Shown piece by piece: positions 34,332-41,030 of a DNA stretch of 50,730 nucleotides. The DNA is taken from contig USCC01000004.1 of NCBI GenBank assembly GCA_900553035.1, forward strand, positions 1-50,730, read 5' to 3'. Position 1 is the stretch's first letter, and every line of letters starts with the position of its first letter. The translations under genes and the position numbers were made by a program. The DNA comes from an uncultured Rhodospirillaceae bacterium (GTDB taxonomy: Bacteria > Pseudomonadota > Alphaproteobacteria > CAAGCB01 > CAG-977). The notes beneath the pieces were generated by a model. The model made no database searches. It was given only the letters and a program-made list of their open reading frames with translations, and was not told where the DNA came from.

Positions 34332-35341
34332 CGGAAAAAAAACTCTCGGTCTGTGTGGTCGCCTACAATCACGCACCCTATATTGCTCAGGCGCTGGACG
34401 GTTTTCTGATGCAGAAAACAGATTTTCCGTTCCAGGTCATTGTCGGCGATGACGCCTCGACGGACGGGACAACGGAAATCATCCGCCGGTACGCCGAACA
34501 GCACCCCGACGTCATCAAGCCGATATTTCACCCGCAGAATATCGGCGCGTTTGACAATTCCATGAGTGTTTACCGCGCGGCACAGACGCCGTATGTCGCC
34601 CTGTGTGACGGAGACGATTACTGGACGGATCCGGACAAGCTTCAGATGCAGATCGATTTTCTGGATTCCCATCCGGACTTTACCCTGTGCTTCCACCCTG
34701 TTGTCGTAAGGCATGAAGACAAAGACCTGCCGGATTCAAGGATTCCGCCGGATGGTTTCCTTTTTCCGAAAAAGGGAATGGGACTGGAAGACCTTCTGGA
34801 AAGCAATTTCATGCAGACGAACTCGGTCGTTTACCGCTGGCGTTTCAATCAGGATCCGCTTTCTCTGATTCCTCATGGGATTGCGCCGGGCGACTGGTTC
34901 ATCCACCTGTTGCACGCCGAGACGGGAAAAATCGGTTTCATTGATCGGACGATGGCCGTTTACCGCCGCCATGCGACGGGTATCTGGACCGGCGCCGGCG
35001 TTTCCGACGAATGGTTCTGTCGATACGGCATTCCGCATATCAAATTTTTTGAAGCTGTCGAGCACCAGTTCGGACGATCGTATTTCCGCGAAAAGCAGGA
35101 GCTGGTCAACAGTATTTTCCGGGCGGCGGAAAACCTGAAAAATGAGGCCGTCCGGGAAGAACTCCGCGCCCGGGACGAAGACGCCTACGGCCGCGCCGCT
35201 ACTTTTTTCGGCGTCCGGCCACGCCTGCGTTATTTCCGGAGCTCCCTTCTTTCAAAAATAACGACCGGCCGGCTCCAGCAGCATTACAAGAAGGAAAAAC
35301 GCCTGCTGCGGCGTTATCTTCAGGAAACGGAAAAAGACTGA
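34328..35341 (+). CDS. Family 2 glycosyltransferase (third of three paralogs)
   Basis: 337 residues with LSVCVVAYNHAPYIAQALDG, DDASTDGT, CDGDDYW and GIAPGDWFIHLLHAE. It shares the domain order of the two preceding copies but has a basic C-terminus without a membrane helix. It is the last gene of the glycan operon; a terminator-like hairpin appears 230 bp later. Three related enzymes in a row suggest an oligosaccharide built of several sugars, or division of work between acceptors. Confidence 0.88.
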   Translation: MTEKKLSVCVVAYNHAPYIAQALDGFLMQKTDFPFQVIVGDDASTDGTTEIIRRYAEQHPDVIKPIFHPQNIGAFDNSMSVYRAAQTPYVALCDGDDYWTDPDKLQMQIDFLDSHPDFTLCFHPVVVRHEDKDLPDSRIPPDGFLFPKKGMGLEDLLESNFMQTNSVVYRWRFNQDPLSLIPHGIAPGDWFIHLLHAETGKIGFIDRTMAVYRRHATGIWTGAGVSDEWFCRYGIPHIKFFEAVEHQFGRSYFREKQELVNSIFRAAENLKNEAVREELRARDEDAYGRAATFFGVRPRLRYFRSSLLSKITTGRLQQHYKKEKRLLRRYLQETEKD

Positions 35342-35570
35342 ACCGGTCGAAGCTGAAAATGTTCTAAGCCGGACGCTTCCTCTGCGGGTTGCGGATAACG
35401 GGAAAAGGCCATCGGTCGAAAATATATCTGAGAATTCTGCGCCCGAAGAAGCATTCCCTGAAATGGGAACACCGTAAAAGCACAAAGATCGACATCTGCA
35501 GAAACTGTGTCTGATTTTTCGCGACGGCGGAGATTAAAAATCGAACCGCCGGGTTACCTTTCAAAAGGAA
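35342..35570. other. Gene-free gap between glycan operon and tRNA-Phe with a partial tRNA-like repeat
   Basis: No gene is seen. A 13-base stretch at 35539-35551 repeats the T-arm region of the neighbouring tRNA-Phe gene (35650-35662) in the same orientation. Such a repeat on the 3' side of a tRNA gene can be the remnant of an integration site, but 13 bases is short enough to arise by chance or a small duplication. Confidence 0.35.
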
Positions 35571-35596
35571 AAAGCGCCCTTTCCGGCGCTGTTTTT
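35571..35596 (+). terminator. Likely terminator of the glycan operon
   Basis: Stem AGCGCC (35573-35578) with GGCGCT (35585-35590), a 6-nt loop and GTTTTT behind, preceded by an A-tract. It lies about 230 bp after the last glycosyltransferase, with no gene between. Confidence 0.65.
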
Positions 35597-35605
35597 GAGC
35601 AATCA

Positions 35606-35631
35606 AAAAGCCGCAGGTTTGTGCGGCTTTT
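35606..35631 (-). terminator. Terminator of tRNA-Phe
   Basis: A perfect 10-bp stem, AAAAGCCGCA (35606-35615) with TGCGGCTTTT (35622-35631), and a 6-nt loop, two bases behind the CCA end of the tRNA. A/T tracts on both sides make it usable in both directions. Confidence 0.85.
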
Positions 35632-35633
35632 AA

Positions 35634-35709
35634 TGGTGCCTGGGGACGGAATCGAACCGCCGACACGGGGATTTTCAGTCCCCTGCTCTACCAACTGAGC
35701 TACCCAGGC
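35634..35709 (-). tRNA. tRNA-Phe (anticodon GAA)
   Basis: A full 76-nt cloverleaf including an encoded CCA (35634-35636). The acceptor stem GCCTGGG pairs with CCCAGGC, the D-arm has AGCTCAGTTGGTAGAGC, the anticodon loop CTGAAAA carries GAA, and the T-loop is TTCGATT. It is read on the minus strand, 52 bp downstream of yacG and probably in the same transcript, with a terminator right after it. Confidence 0.97.
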
Positions 35710-35761
35710 ACGTTACGGAAACGATTTATAACCGATTCAGTTCCCCCTGTCCAGCCTCTTT

Positions 35762-35980
35762 TTACTTTTTTTCATCATTTTCCGGGGATGTCAGAACGCT
35801 CGCCTCTTCGGAAGGCGCTTCGTCCGTCGGGACACTGTAAACTCCGCTCAGCCAGCGGTTCAGATCAATATCCGCACACCGTTTTGAACAAAACGGTTTG
35901 TAACGCTGTACCGCACCTTTCCCGCAAATAGGGCATTTTAACCCGGGTATGGGCAGTTCCGATACGTTGTCGTCCGTCAT
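35762..35980 (-). CDS. yacG: YacG zinc-binding protein, DNA gyrase inhibitor type
   Basis: 72 residues with the four-cysteine zinc site C16, C19, C31 and C35 (CPIC and FCSKRC) and the family tail ADIDLNRWLSGVY. YacG of E. coli binds GyrB and blocks DNA binding by gyrase. The acidic C-terminal tail is variable in the family. Its ATG overlaps the stop of the RNase G/E-like gene (ATGA). Confidence 0.93.
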   Translation of the reverse strand: MTDDNVSELPIPGLKCPICGKGAVQRYKPFCSKRCADIDLNRWLSGVYSVPTDEAPSEEASVLTSPENDEKK

Positions 35981-37242
35981 CTTCTTAATCCTTCAATCCG
36001 AATGTCATTTTCCGGGCGCAGCTCCACCGCACATCCCAGACGTTTTTCAATCTGTGCCACAAACGGCCGCACACCTTCCAGCACTTCCGCCGGGGCATAG
36101 GCCGTCAGCGAGCCGGACGCGTCGGCAAACCATAAATCCCGGACAAGGCCGATCGCTTCCCATCGTCCGCCGCCGCAGGATTCAAACACCGACGGTCGGC
36201 GGCGTTCCAACGTCATTTCCACCAGCCCCAGATTTGAAATTCCCCAGACGTCCAAAGCCATATCCGGAGATTTTAATCGCCGCAACAACGGATTCAAGCC
36301 GGATTTCTCCTTTTTTCCGGCAAAATCGATAATCATCTGTCCGCTCAGCCCCTTCAGCCGGATCTGGCGCAGGATTTCGGCGCAGGCTTCCCGGTTCGCG
36401 TCAGAGCGGTTTCCGGAACCGGCGTTGACGTCAAAGCAGACACAAGCCGCCGTCGTTTCAGTAATCAAAGAACCGCCGGACGGCAACGGCGCCGAAGACA
36501 TCCGCGCTTCATCAACCGCCGCGTCGATTTCGGCGCGTAGCACCCTTCCGTCCGTCAGAAAGCCAATGAAAGGCAGAAGTGTCTTCAGGCGGTTCCGAGC
36601 CTCTGGAGAATCGCAGAAAGCCTCTGTAATTTCCGTCCGGTATTTCTCCGCCGCCTGTTCCGCCCACGACGGCGGCACAGACAGAATCCCTTCGCCGGCT
36701 TCCGCCCGGGACAGCACAGACCTCCACTGTTTTTCCAGTTCGTTCAGTTCCGCTACGGTTTCCGTCTCTCCCGCGTCTTCCGCCGCCGTCCGGACAATGA
36801 TGCCCCCCGGCCGGTCGGAAAGCGCCGCGGAAAACCGACGGCGCGCCTCTTCTCCGAAACGGCGGGAAAAAGAAATTCCCTGTCCCCCCGGAACGTATAC
36901 GGCTCGCGTTCCGGCCAGGGAAATCCGTCCTGTGGCTTTAGCCTCCTTGCCGTCAAAAGAAGAACGTCGGATCTGGACAATCCGGCGGGCGCCTTCGCTC
37001 AAAGGGGTCCGGCACGGTGTTCCGTCCGGCGCAAAACCGTTTTCCGACGACGGCAGAAAGGCGGAACGGCCGGCGCCGATATCCAAAAACCAGGCTTCCC
37101 CGACTTTTTTGACGGCTCGCGCGGCGCAGATCGTCCCGGGCAGAAGCTCCCCGGCGCGCTGTATCCACACCCCGAACGGCCGGTCTTCCCGGAAAAGAGC
37201 CGTCACTTCAGCCGCCGGTGAAAAGCCGTGCAGAAATCTCAT
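35977..37242 (-). CDS. RNase G/E-family protein, short and divergent
   Basis: 421 residues, shorter than RNase G (about 490). An S1-like stretch (PGTICAARAVKKVGEAWFLD, about 31-50) comes first. The catalytic core is recognisable from GGSLITETTAACVCFDVNAG, which keeps the metal-binding Asp in DVN, and from ILRQIRLKGLSGQMIIDFAG with the second Asp in IDF. The zinc-link cysteines of RNase E/G are not evident. It presumably processes RNA 5' ends, but divergence makes activity uncertain. The start at 37242 is chosen because upstream frame lies in maf and is arginine-rich. Gene order maf - this gene - yacG is common in alphaproteobacteria. Confidence 0.8.
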   Translation of the reverse strand: MRFLHGFSPAAEVTALFREDRPFGVWIQRAGELLPGTICAARAVKKVGEAWFLDIGAGRSAFLPSSENGFAPDGTPCRTPLSEGARRIVQIRRSSFDGKEAKATGRISLAGTRAVYVPGGQGISFSRRFGEEARRRFSAALSDRPGGIIVRTAAEDAGETETVAELNELEKQWRSVLSRAEAGEGILSVPPSWAEQAAEKYRTEITEAFCDSPEARNRLKTLLPFIGFLTDGRVLRAEIDAAVDEARMSSAPLPSGGSLITETTAACVCFDVNAGSGNRSDANREACAEILRQIRLKGLSGQMIIDFAGKKEKSGLNPLLRRLKSPDMALDVWGISNLGLVEMTLERRRPSVFESCGGGRWEAIGLVRDLWFADASGSLTAYAPAEVLEGVRPFVAQIEKRLGCAVELRPENDIRIEGLRR

Positions 37243-37256
37243 ACACTCTTCCCCGC

Positions 37257-37826
37257 TTATATCAGGCCGTTTCCGGCCAGAAGTGCGCCGGTTTCGTAAA
37301 GCCCCAGCCCGACGACATTTGAATATGATCCGATGATCCCCCGCACGAACAGAGCGGCTTTTCCCTGAACGGCATAACCGCCCGCCTTCCCTTCCCATTC
37401 GCCGCTTTCCAGATAGGCGTTTCTGTCCGCCGCCGAAAGCGGACGAAACAGGACGGCCGTCTTTACCGTGCGCAGGGAAAAGCTTCCGTCCGGCCGGATC
37501 AGGCAGATTCCGCCGTAAACACGGTGCCGGCGCCCCGACAGCCGTTCAAGGCAGTCCGCGGCCTGTTCCGCTGTTTCGGCCTTGGGCAGGATCAACCGGC
37601 CGCAGGCCACAACCGTATCAGCCGCAAGGACATAGTGTCCGGGGTTCATATCGGCCACCCGGCGTGCCTTTTCCAGAGCCATACGCGCGGCATACCGGAG
37701 CGGAAGTTCTTTTTTCAGAGGGGTTTCGTCAATTTCCGCCGGAACAACCCGTGACGGCCGAACGCCGATTTGTTCCAGGAGCATTTTGCGGCGGGGAGAG
37801 GCTGATGCCAAGATAAAGTCGTTCAC
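37257..37826 (-). CDS. maf: Maf-like nucleoside triphosphate pyrophosphatase
   Basis: 189 residues with the Maf signature ILASASPRRKMLLEQIG (5-21), LAADTVV with the catalytic aspartate, and GGYAVQGKAALFV near the end. Such enzymes hydrolyse dTTP/UTP or modified nucleotides to monophosphates. Translation starts at GTG 37826 with AAGGA seven bases before. It leads the maf - RNase G/E - yacG operon and is separated from dksA upstream by a terminator. Confidence 0.93.
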   Translation of the reverse strand: MNDFILASASPRRKMLLEQIGVRPSRVVPAEIDETPLKKELPLRYAARMALEKARRVADMNPGHYVLAADTVVACGRLILPKAETAEQAADCLERLSGRRHRVYGGICLIRPDGSFSLRTVKTAVLFRPLSAADRNAYLESGEWEGKAGGYAVQGKAALFVRGIIGSYSNVVGLGLYETGALLAGNGLI

Positions 37827-37848
37827 GCCGAGATCCTTTTTCCTTTTT

Positions 37849-37877
37849 TAAAAAAGGCGGATCGAAAAGACCCGCCT
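37849..37877 (-). terminator. Terminator of dksA
   Basis: On the minus strand AGGCGG-G-TC pairs with GA-T-CCGCCT (37877-37855, one G-T pair), followed by a run of T. It lies between the dksA stop and the maf start. Confidence 0.8.
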
Positions 37878-37901
37878 GTTTTCCGGTTTTCCCAGAAAAG
37901 A

Positions 37902-38318
37902 TTAATCGTCGCTGTATGTTTTTTCCATCCGTTCATGGCGTTCCTGCGCCTCGATGGTCAGCGTCGCAATCGGACGAGCCATCAGACGTTCCAACCCGAT
38001 CGGTTCGCCGGTTTCTTCACAGTAGCCATAGGAGCCGTCCTCAATCCGACCCAGCGCGGCGTCGATTTTGGAGATGACCTTGCGCATACGATCCCGCGTC
38101 CGAAGCTCCAGAGCCTTGTCAGCCTCGGCGGAAGCCCGGTCGGAAATATCGGGGACAGTCATGCCGCCTTCCTTCAGATTATCGAGCGTTTCCTCGGATT
38201 CCTTCAGCAACTCTTCGCGCCAGGCGACGAGTTTGCGGCGAAAATATTCCTTTTGCATGTCGTTCATAAAAGGTTCGTCGGCAGAGGGTTTGTAACCCTT
38301 CGGTAAATCTATTCCCAT
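37902..38318 (-). CDS. dksA: DksA-type transcription factor with single-cysteine finger
   Basis: 138 residues: a coiled-coil part (about 20-95, with DRASAEADKALELRTRDR carrying the acidic tip region) and the C-terminal finger GSYGYCEETGEPIGLERL followed by ARPIATLTIEAQERHE. DksA enters the secondary channel of RNA polymerase and works with ppGpp. Of the four zinc cysteines of E. coli DksA only C100 remains; this pattern is common in alphaproteobacterial DksA, which folds without zinc. It is monocistronic with its own terminator. Confidence 0.93.
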   Translation of the reverse strand: MGIDLPKGYKPSADEPFMNDMQKEYFRRKLVAWREELLKESEETLDNLKEGGMTVPDISDRASAEADKALELRTRDRMRKVISKIDAALGRIEDGSYGYCEETGEPIGLERLMARPIATLTIEAQERHERMEKTYSDD

Positions 38319-38379
38319 GGAAAAATCCCCGTTATTTAAAAATCGTCCCTAACTTTTTACACCGAAACATCTGAAAAAG

Positions 38380-38817
38380 TCAAACATTCCGTGAAAGTTT
38401 TGCCAGTTCGACTTCGGCACGGAGTTCAATTTCGTTCAGGATTTCATCCAGTTCGGGGTCCAGCCCCTCTTCCCGCTTCTCGCGCAACATCCGAGCCAGC
38501 TCAATCAGACGTGCCTTTGGCACCGTCCCGGACAGCAGAGCCGCGCGCAAATCCTCCAGGCGATCCAGCAGGGAATTGCCGCGTGACACCGCTCTTTTCC
38601 GGCGGCCTTCATCCTGGGTCGCGTCGCCGACGGACTGCGCCGCCAGAAGCGCTTCAATGCCGCCGACCGAGGCCGTCCCGCCGACGGCGGTCGCTCCGGG
38701 CGTTTCATCAACGTTTCCCAGAAAGGAAGAAAAACCCGTGCCTGATACCGAGGCGGAAGAAGACGTCTTCCGCGTTCCGCCGACCGGTTTTGAACCTCCG
38801 GCCGATCCGACTTTCAT
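38380..38817 (-). CDS. fliX: Flagellar assembly regulator FliX
   Basis: 145 residues. A Gly/Ser/Thr-rich N-terminus (1-50) opens with MKVGSAGG as in FliX, and the conserved helical part follows: GIEALLAAQSVGDAT, RGNSLLDRLEDLRAALLSG and the end EILNEIELRAEVELAKL. In Caulobacter FliX links completion of the early flagellar structure to the sigma-54 activator FlbD. The gene is divergent from flgI, the same arrangement as in Caulobacter. ATG 38817 is chosen; a GTG at 38823 would add two residues and is close to the GGAGGG site. Confidence 0.88.
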   Translation of the reverse strand: MKVGSAGGSKPVGGTRKTSSSASVSGTGFSSFLGNVDETPGATAVGGTASVGGIEALLAAQSVGDATQDEGRRKRAVSRGNSLLDRLEDLRAALLSGTVPKARLIELARMLREKREEGLDPELDEILNEIELRAEVELAKLSRNV

Positions 38818-38987
38818 ACTCACAGCGCCCTCCCTCGTTTCCTGTCATTGCTTCTTTTGATTCTAACCTTTCCGTGCGGTTTTGCATAGACGGCAAAAAT
38901 TGCCTACCGCCTCGCCTTCCGTTCCACCGAAAACGTCTTCCATCCCCGGCATAAAAGACAAAAAGCCCAAAATCTGCGCAAAAAAAA

Positions 38988-39002
38988 TGGCACCCTTCTT
39001 GC
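38988..39002 (+). promoter_or_regulatory. Sigma-54 promoter of the flgI operon
   Basis: TGGCAC (38988-38993), five bases, then TTGC (38999-39002): a full match to the -24/-12 consensus with the invariant GG and GC ten bases apart. It lies 49 bp before the flgI ATG, so the start point would be near 39014. FlbD-type activators use such promoters for class III flagellar genes in alphaproteobacteria; no enhancer was assigned. Confidence 0.9.
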
Positions 39003-39051
39003 ATGTCATTCTGCGGAGACGTTTATCTTGTCCGATGCAGAGAGGCTTCAG

Positions 39052-40200
39052 ATGGAAAACATGAAACGATATTTAAAAAAAACCGCCGGATTCCTGGCGC
39101 TCGCGGCGACGGCTCTTTTCCTGTCGGCGCTGACGTTTGCGCAGCCGGCCGAAGCAAGTTCCCGCATCAAGGACATTTCCGACATTGAAGGCATCCGCGA
39201 CAACCCGCTGATCGGATACGGGCTGGTCGTCGGCCTGAATGGAACGGGCGACAACATTTCCTCCATGGCCTTCACCGAAGAAAGCCTGATCGGCATGCTG
39301 GAACGCTTGGGTGTCAACACACGTGACGGCAAAATCAAATCCAAGAACATCGCCGCCGTGATGGTGACCGGGAAACTCCCTCCCTTTGCCCGGCAGGGAA
39401 CCCGCTTTGACGTTTCCGTCAGCGCCCTCGGCGACGCCAAAAGCCTTCTGGGCGGCGTTCTGCTTGTGACGCCTCTTCTGGGGGCGGACGGTGAAGTTTA
39501 CGCCATTGCCCAGGGACAGGTCGCCATTGCCGGCTACAGCGCCGAAGGCAATGCGCAAAGCGTGACAAAAGGCGTTCCCACAAGCGGACGGATTGCCAAC
39601 GGCGCGATTATCGAACGCGAAATACAATTTGATTTTGCCAAACAGGATTCCATCAAAATCGCCCTGCGCAATCCCGATTTCACGACTGCGTCGCGCATTA
39701 CGGCCGCCATTAATTCCTATATGGGAACCGTCGCAGCCACAACCATGGATTCCGGCACCGTCAAACTCGTTCTGCCCGAAACAAAAAAGAACAACCTGAT
39801 TCAGGTTCTGACCGATATTGAACAGCTCCGGATCCAGCCCGACCAGAGCGCGAAGGTCATCATTGATGAAAAATCAGGCATTATCGTCATCGGCGAAAAT
39901 GTGCGCATCAATCCGATTGCCATCGCGCAGGGCAATCTGACCATACGGATTACCGAAACGCCGCAGGTGTCACAGCCCGCGCCCTTCTCAACAACCGGCC
40001 AGACCGTAACTGTCCCGCGGACGGAAATCGAAGTCGATGAACAGTCGGGCAACAAACTCAACATCCTGAACGGCGGCGTGTCGCTTCAGGAACTTGTGGA
40101 CGGCCTGAATGCCCTGGGGGTCGGTCCGCGTGACATGATCAGCATTCTGCAGGCTGTCAAGGCCGCCGGCGCCCTTCAGGCTGAAATCGAGGTGATGTGA
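39052..40200 (+). CDS. flgI: Flagellar P-ring protein FlgI
   Basis: 382 residues of the periplasmic P-ring protein that surrounds the rod as a bushing. A signal peptide (about 1-35, ending near PAEA) is followed by RIKDISDIEGIRDNPLIGYG and GLVVGLNGTGD, and the end is VSLQELVDGLNALGVGPRDM and ILQAVKAAGALQAEIEVM, all family signatures. The ATG at 39052 has AGAGG seven bases upstream; other in-frame starts are TTG 39028 and ATG 39061. Transcription is from the sigma-54 promoter 49 bp upstream. The stop TGA shares its A with the next ATG. Confidence 0.97.
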   Translation: MENMKRYLKKTAGFLALAATALFLSALTFAQPAEASSRIKDISDIEGIRDNPLIGYGLVVGLNGTGDNISSMAFTEESLIGMLERLGVNTRDGKIKSKNIAAVMVTGKLPPFARQGTRFDVSVSALGDAKSLLGGVLLVTPLLGADGEVYAIAQGQVAIAGYSAEGNAQSVTKGVPTSGRIANGAIIEREIQFDFAKQDSIKIALRNPDFTTASRITAAINSYMGTVAATTMDSGTVKLVLPETKKNNLIQVLTDIEQLRIQPDQSAKVIIDEKSGIIVIGENVRINPIAIAQGNLTIRITETPQVSQPAPFSTTGQTVTVPRTEIEVDEQSGNKLNILNGGVSLQELVDGLNALGVGPRDMISILQAVKAAGALQAEIEVM

Positions 40201-40571
40201 TGAACGGAACCGAAACAATTGCCGCTCAGGATTTTCTGGCTCAGGCTCGTTTGAACGAACGCACGGCGCCGGCGGTCCGGGGAACGCCCTCGGATCCGAA
40301 AACGAAAGAGGCTCTTCAGGACTTTGAAGCCTTTTTCATTTCGCAGATGTTTGAACAGATGTACAGCACGGTGCCCGTCAATGAAACATTCGGTGGCGGA
40401 AACGCGGAAATGATTTTCCGTTCCATGCTGGTCGACGAATACGGAAAAATGATGGCAAAATCGGGAGGCATTGGCCTGACCGACCAGATCATGGGACAGC
40501 TGATTCAGCAGCAGGAAGCCGCCGGCATGCCGGCCGCCGCCGTCCCGACAGATAACGGAGGTTCAAAATGA
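40200..40571 (+). CDS. flgJ: FlgJ-type rod-binding protein (without muramidase domain)
   Basis: 123 residues corresponding only to the N-terminal rod-binding half of enterobacterial FlgJ: ALQDFEAFFISQMFEQMYST, then GGGNAEMIFRSMLVDEYGKMMAKSGGIGL. The peptidoglycan hydrolase half is absent, as usual in alphaproteobacteria, so wall opening for the rod needs a separate enzyme. The start ATG overlaps the flgI stop by one base (TGATG) and the end overlaps the next gene by ATGA. Confidence 0.87.
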   Translation: MNGTETIAAQDFLAQARLNERTAPAVRGTPSDPKTKEALQDFEAFFISQMFEQMYSTVPVNETFGGGNAEMIFRSMLVDEYGKMMAKSGGIGLTDQIMGQLIQQQEAAGMPAAAVPTDNGGSK

Positions 40572-41005
40572 ACGCTTTTCCTGAAAAAAAACTGGCAACC
40601 CTGCTCACCGTTATGAGTGAGTTCTGTAAAATCCTGAAAAAGGAAAACGGCTTTTTGAAAAAACAAAAGCAGGAGGAGTGCGCCGCTCTTCTGGATCAGA
40701 AGACAAAGATTGCCGCCGCCTATGAACAGGCTTTTGCCTATTTTTCCGAACACAGGAATATCCTTCAGGGGCTACCCGACAAACAGAAACGTCTGTTCCG
40801 GCTGGCCGCTGTCACCCTTAGCGATCTGAGCGCGGAAAATGCGCGGCTTTTAAAAATCAACATTGACGCGTCGTCGCGGCTTTTGAACGCGATCGTGTCC
40901 GACGTCCGGGAACAGAGCAAAAGCGGCAGCCTGTACACGCCGCACGGTGAAATGGAGAACGACAGCGGCAATCCTGCGGCTCTGACGTTCAACCAGGTGC
41001 TTTAA
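40568..41005 (+). CDS. flgN: FlgN-like chaperone of hook-associated proteins
   Basis: 145 residues, predicted all-helical with a long charged coiled-coil region (about 20-60, rich in Lys/Glu/Gln) and a hydrophobic second helix; the C-terminal end GNPAALTFNQVL is polar. It resembles FlgN/FlbY-type proteins, which hold FlgK and FlgL unfolded for export. The family is weakly conserved, so the position between the rod gene and flgK is the stronger argument. It starts inside the flgJ stop (ATGA). Confidence 0.75.
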   Translation: MNAFPEKKLATLLTVMSEFCKILKKENGFLKKQKQEECAALLDQKTKIAAAYEQAFAYFSEHRNILQGLPDKQKRLFRLAAVTLSDLSAENARLLKINIDASSRLLNAIVSDVREQSKSGSLYTPHGEMENDSGNPAALTFNQVL

Positions 41006-41030
41006 TCCCGTCCAAAGAAAGGAAACCGTC

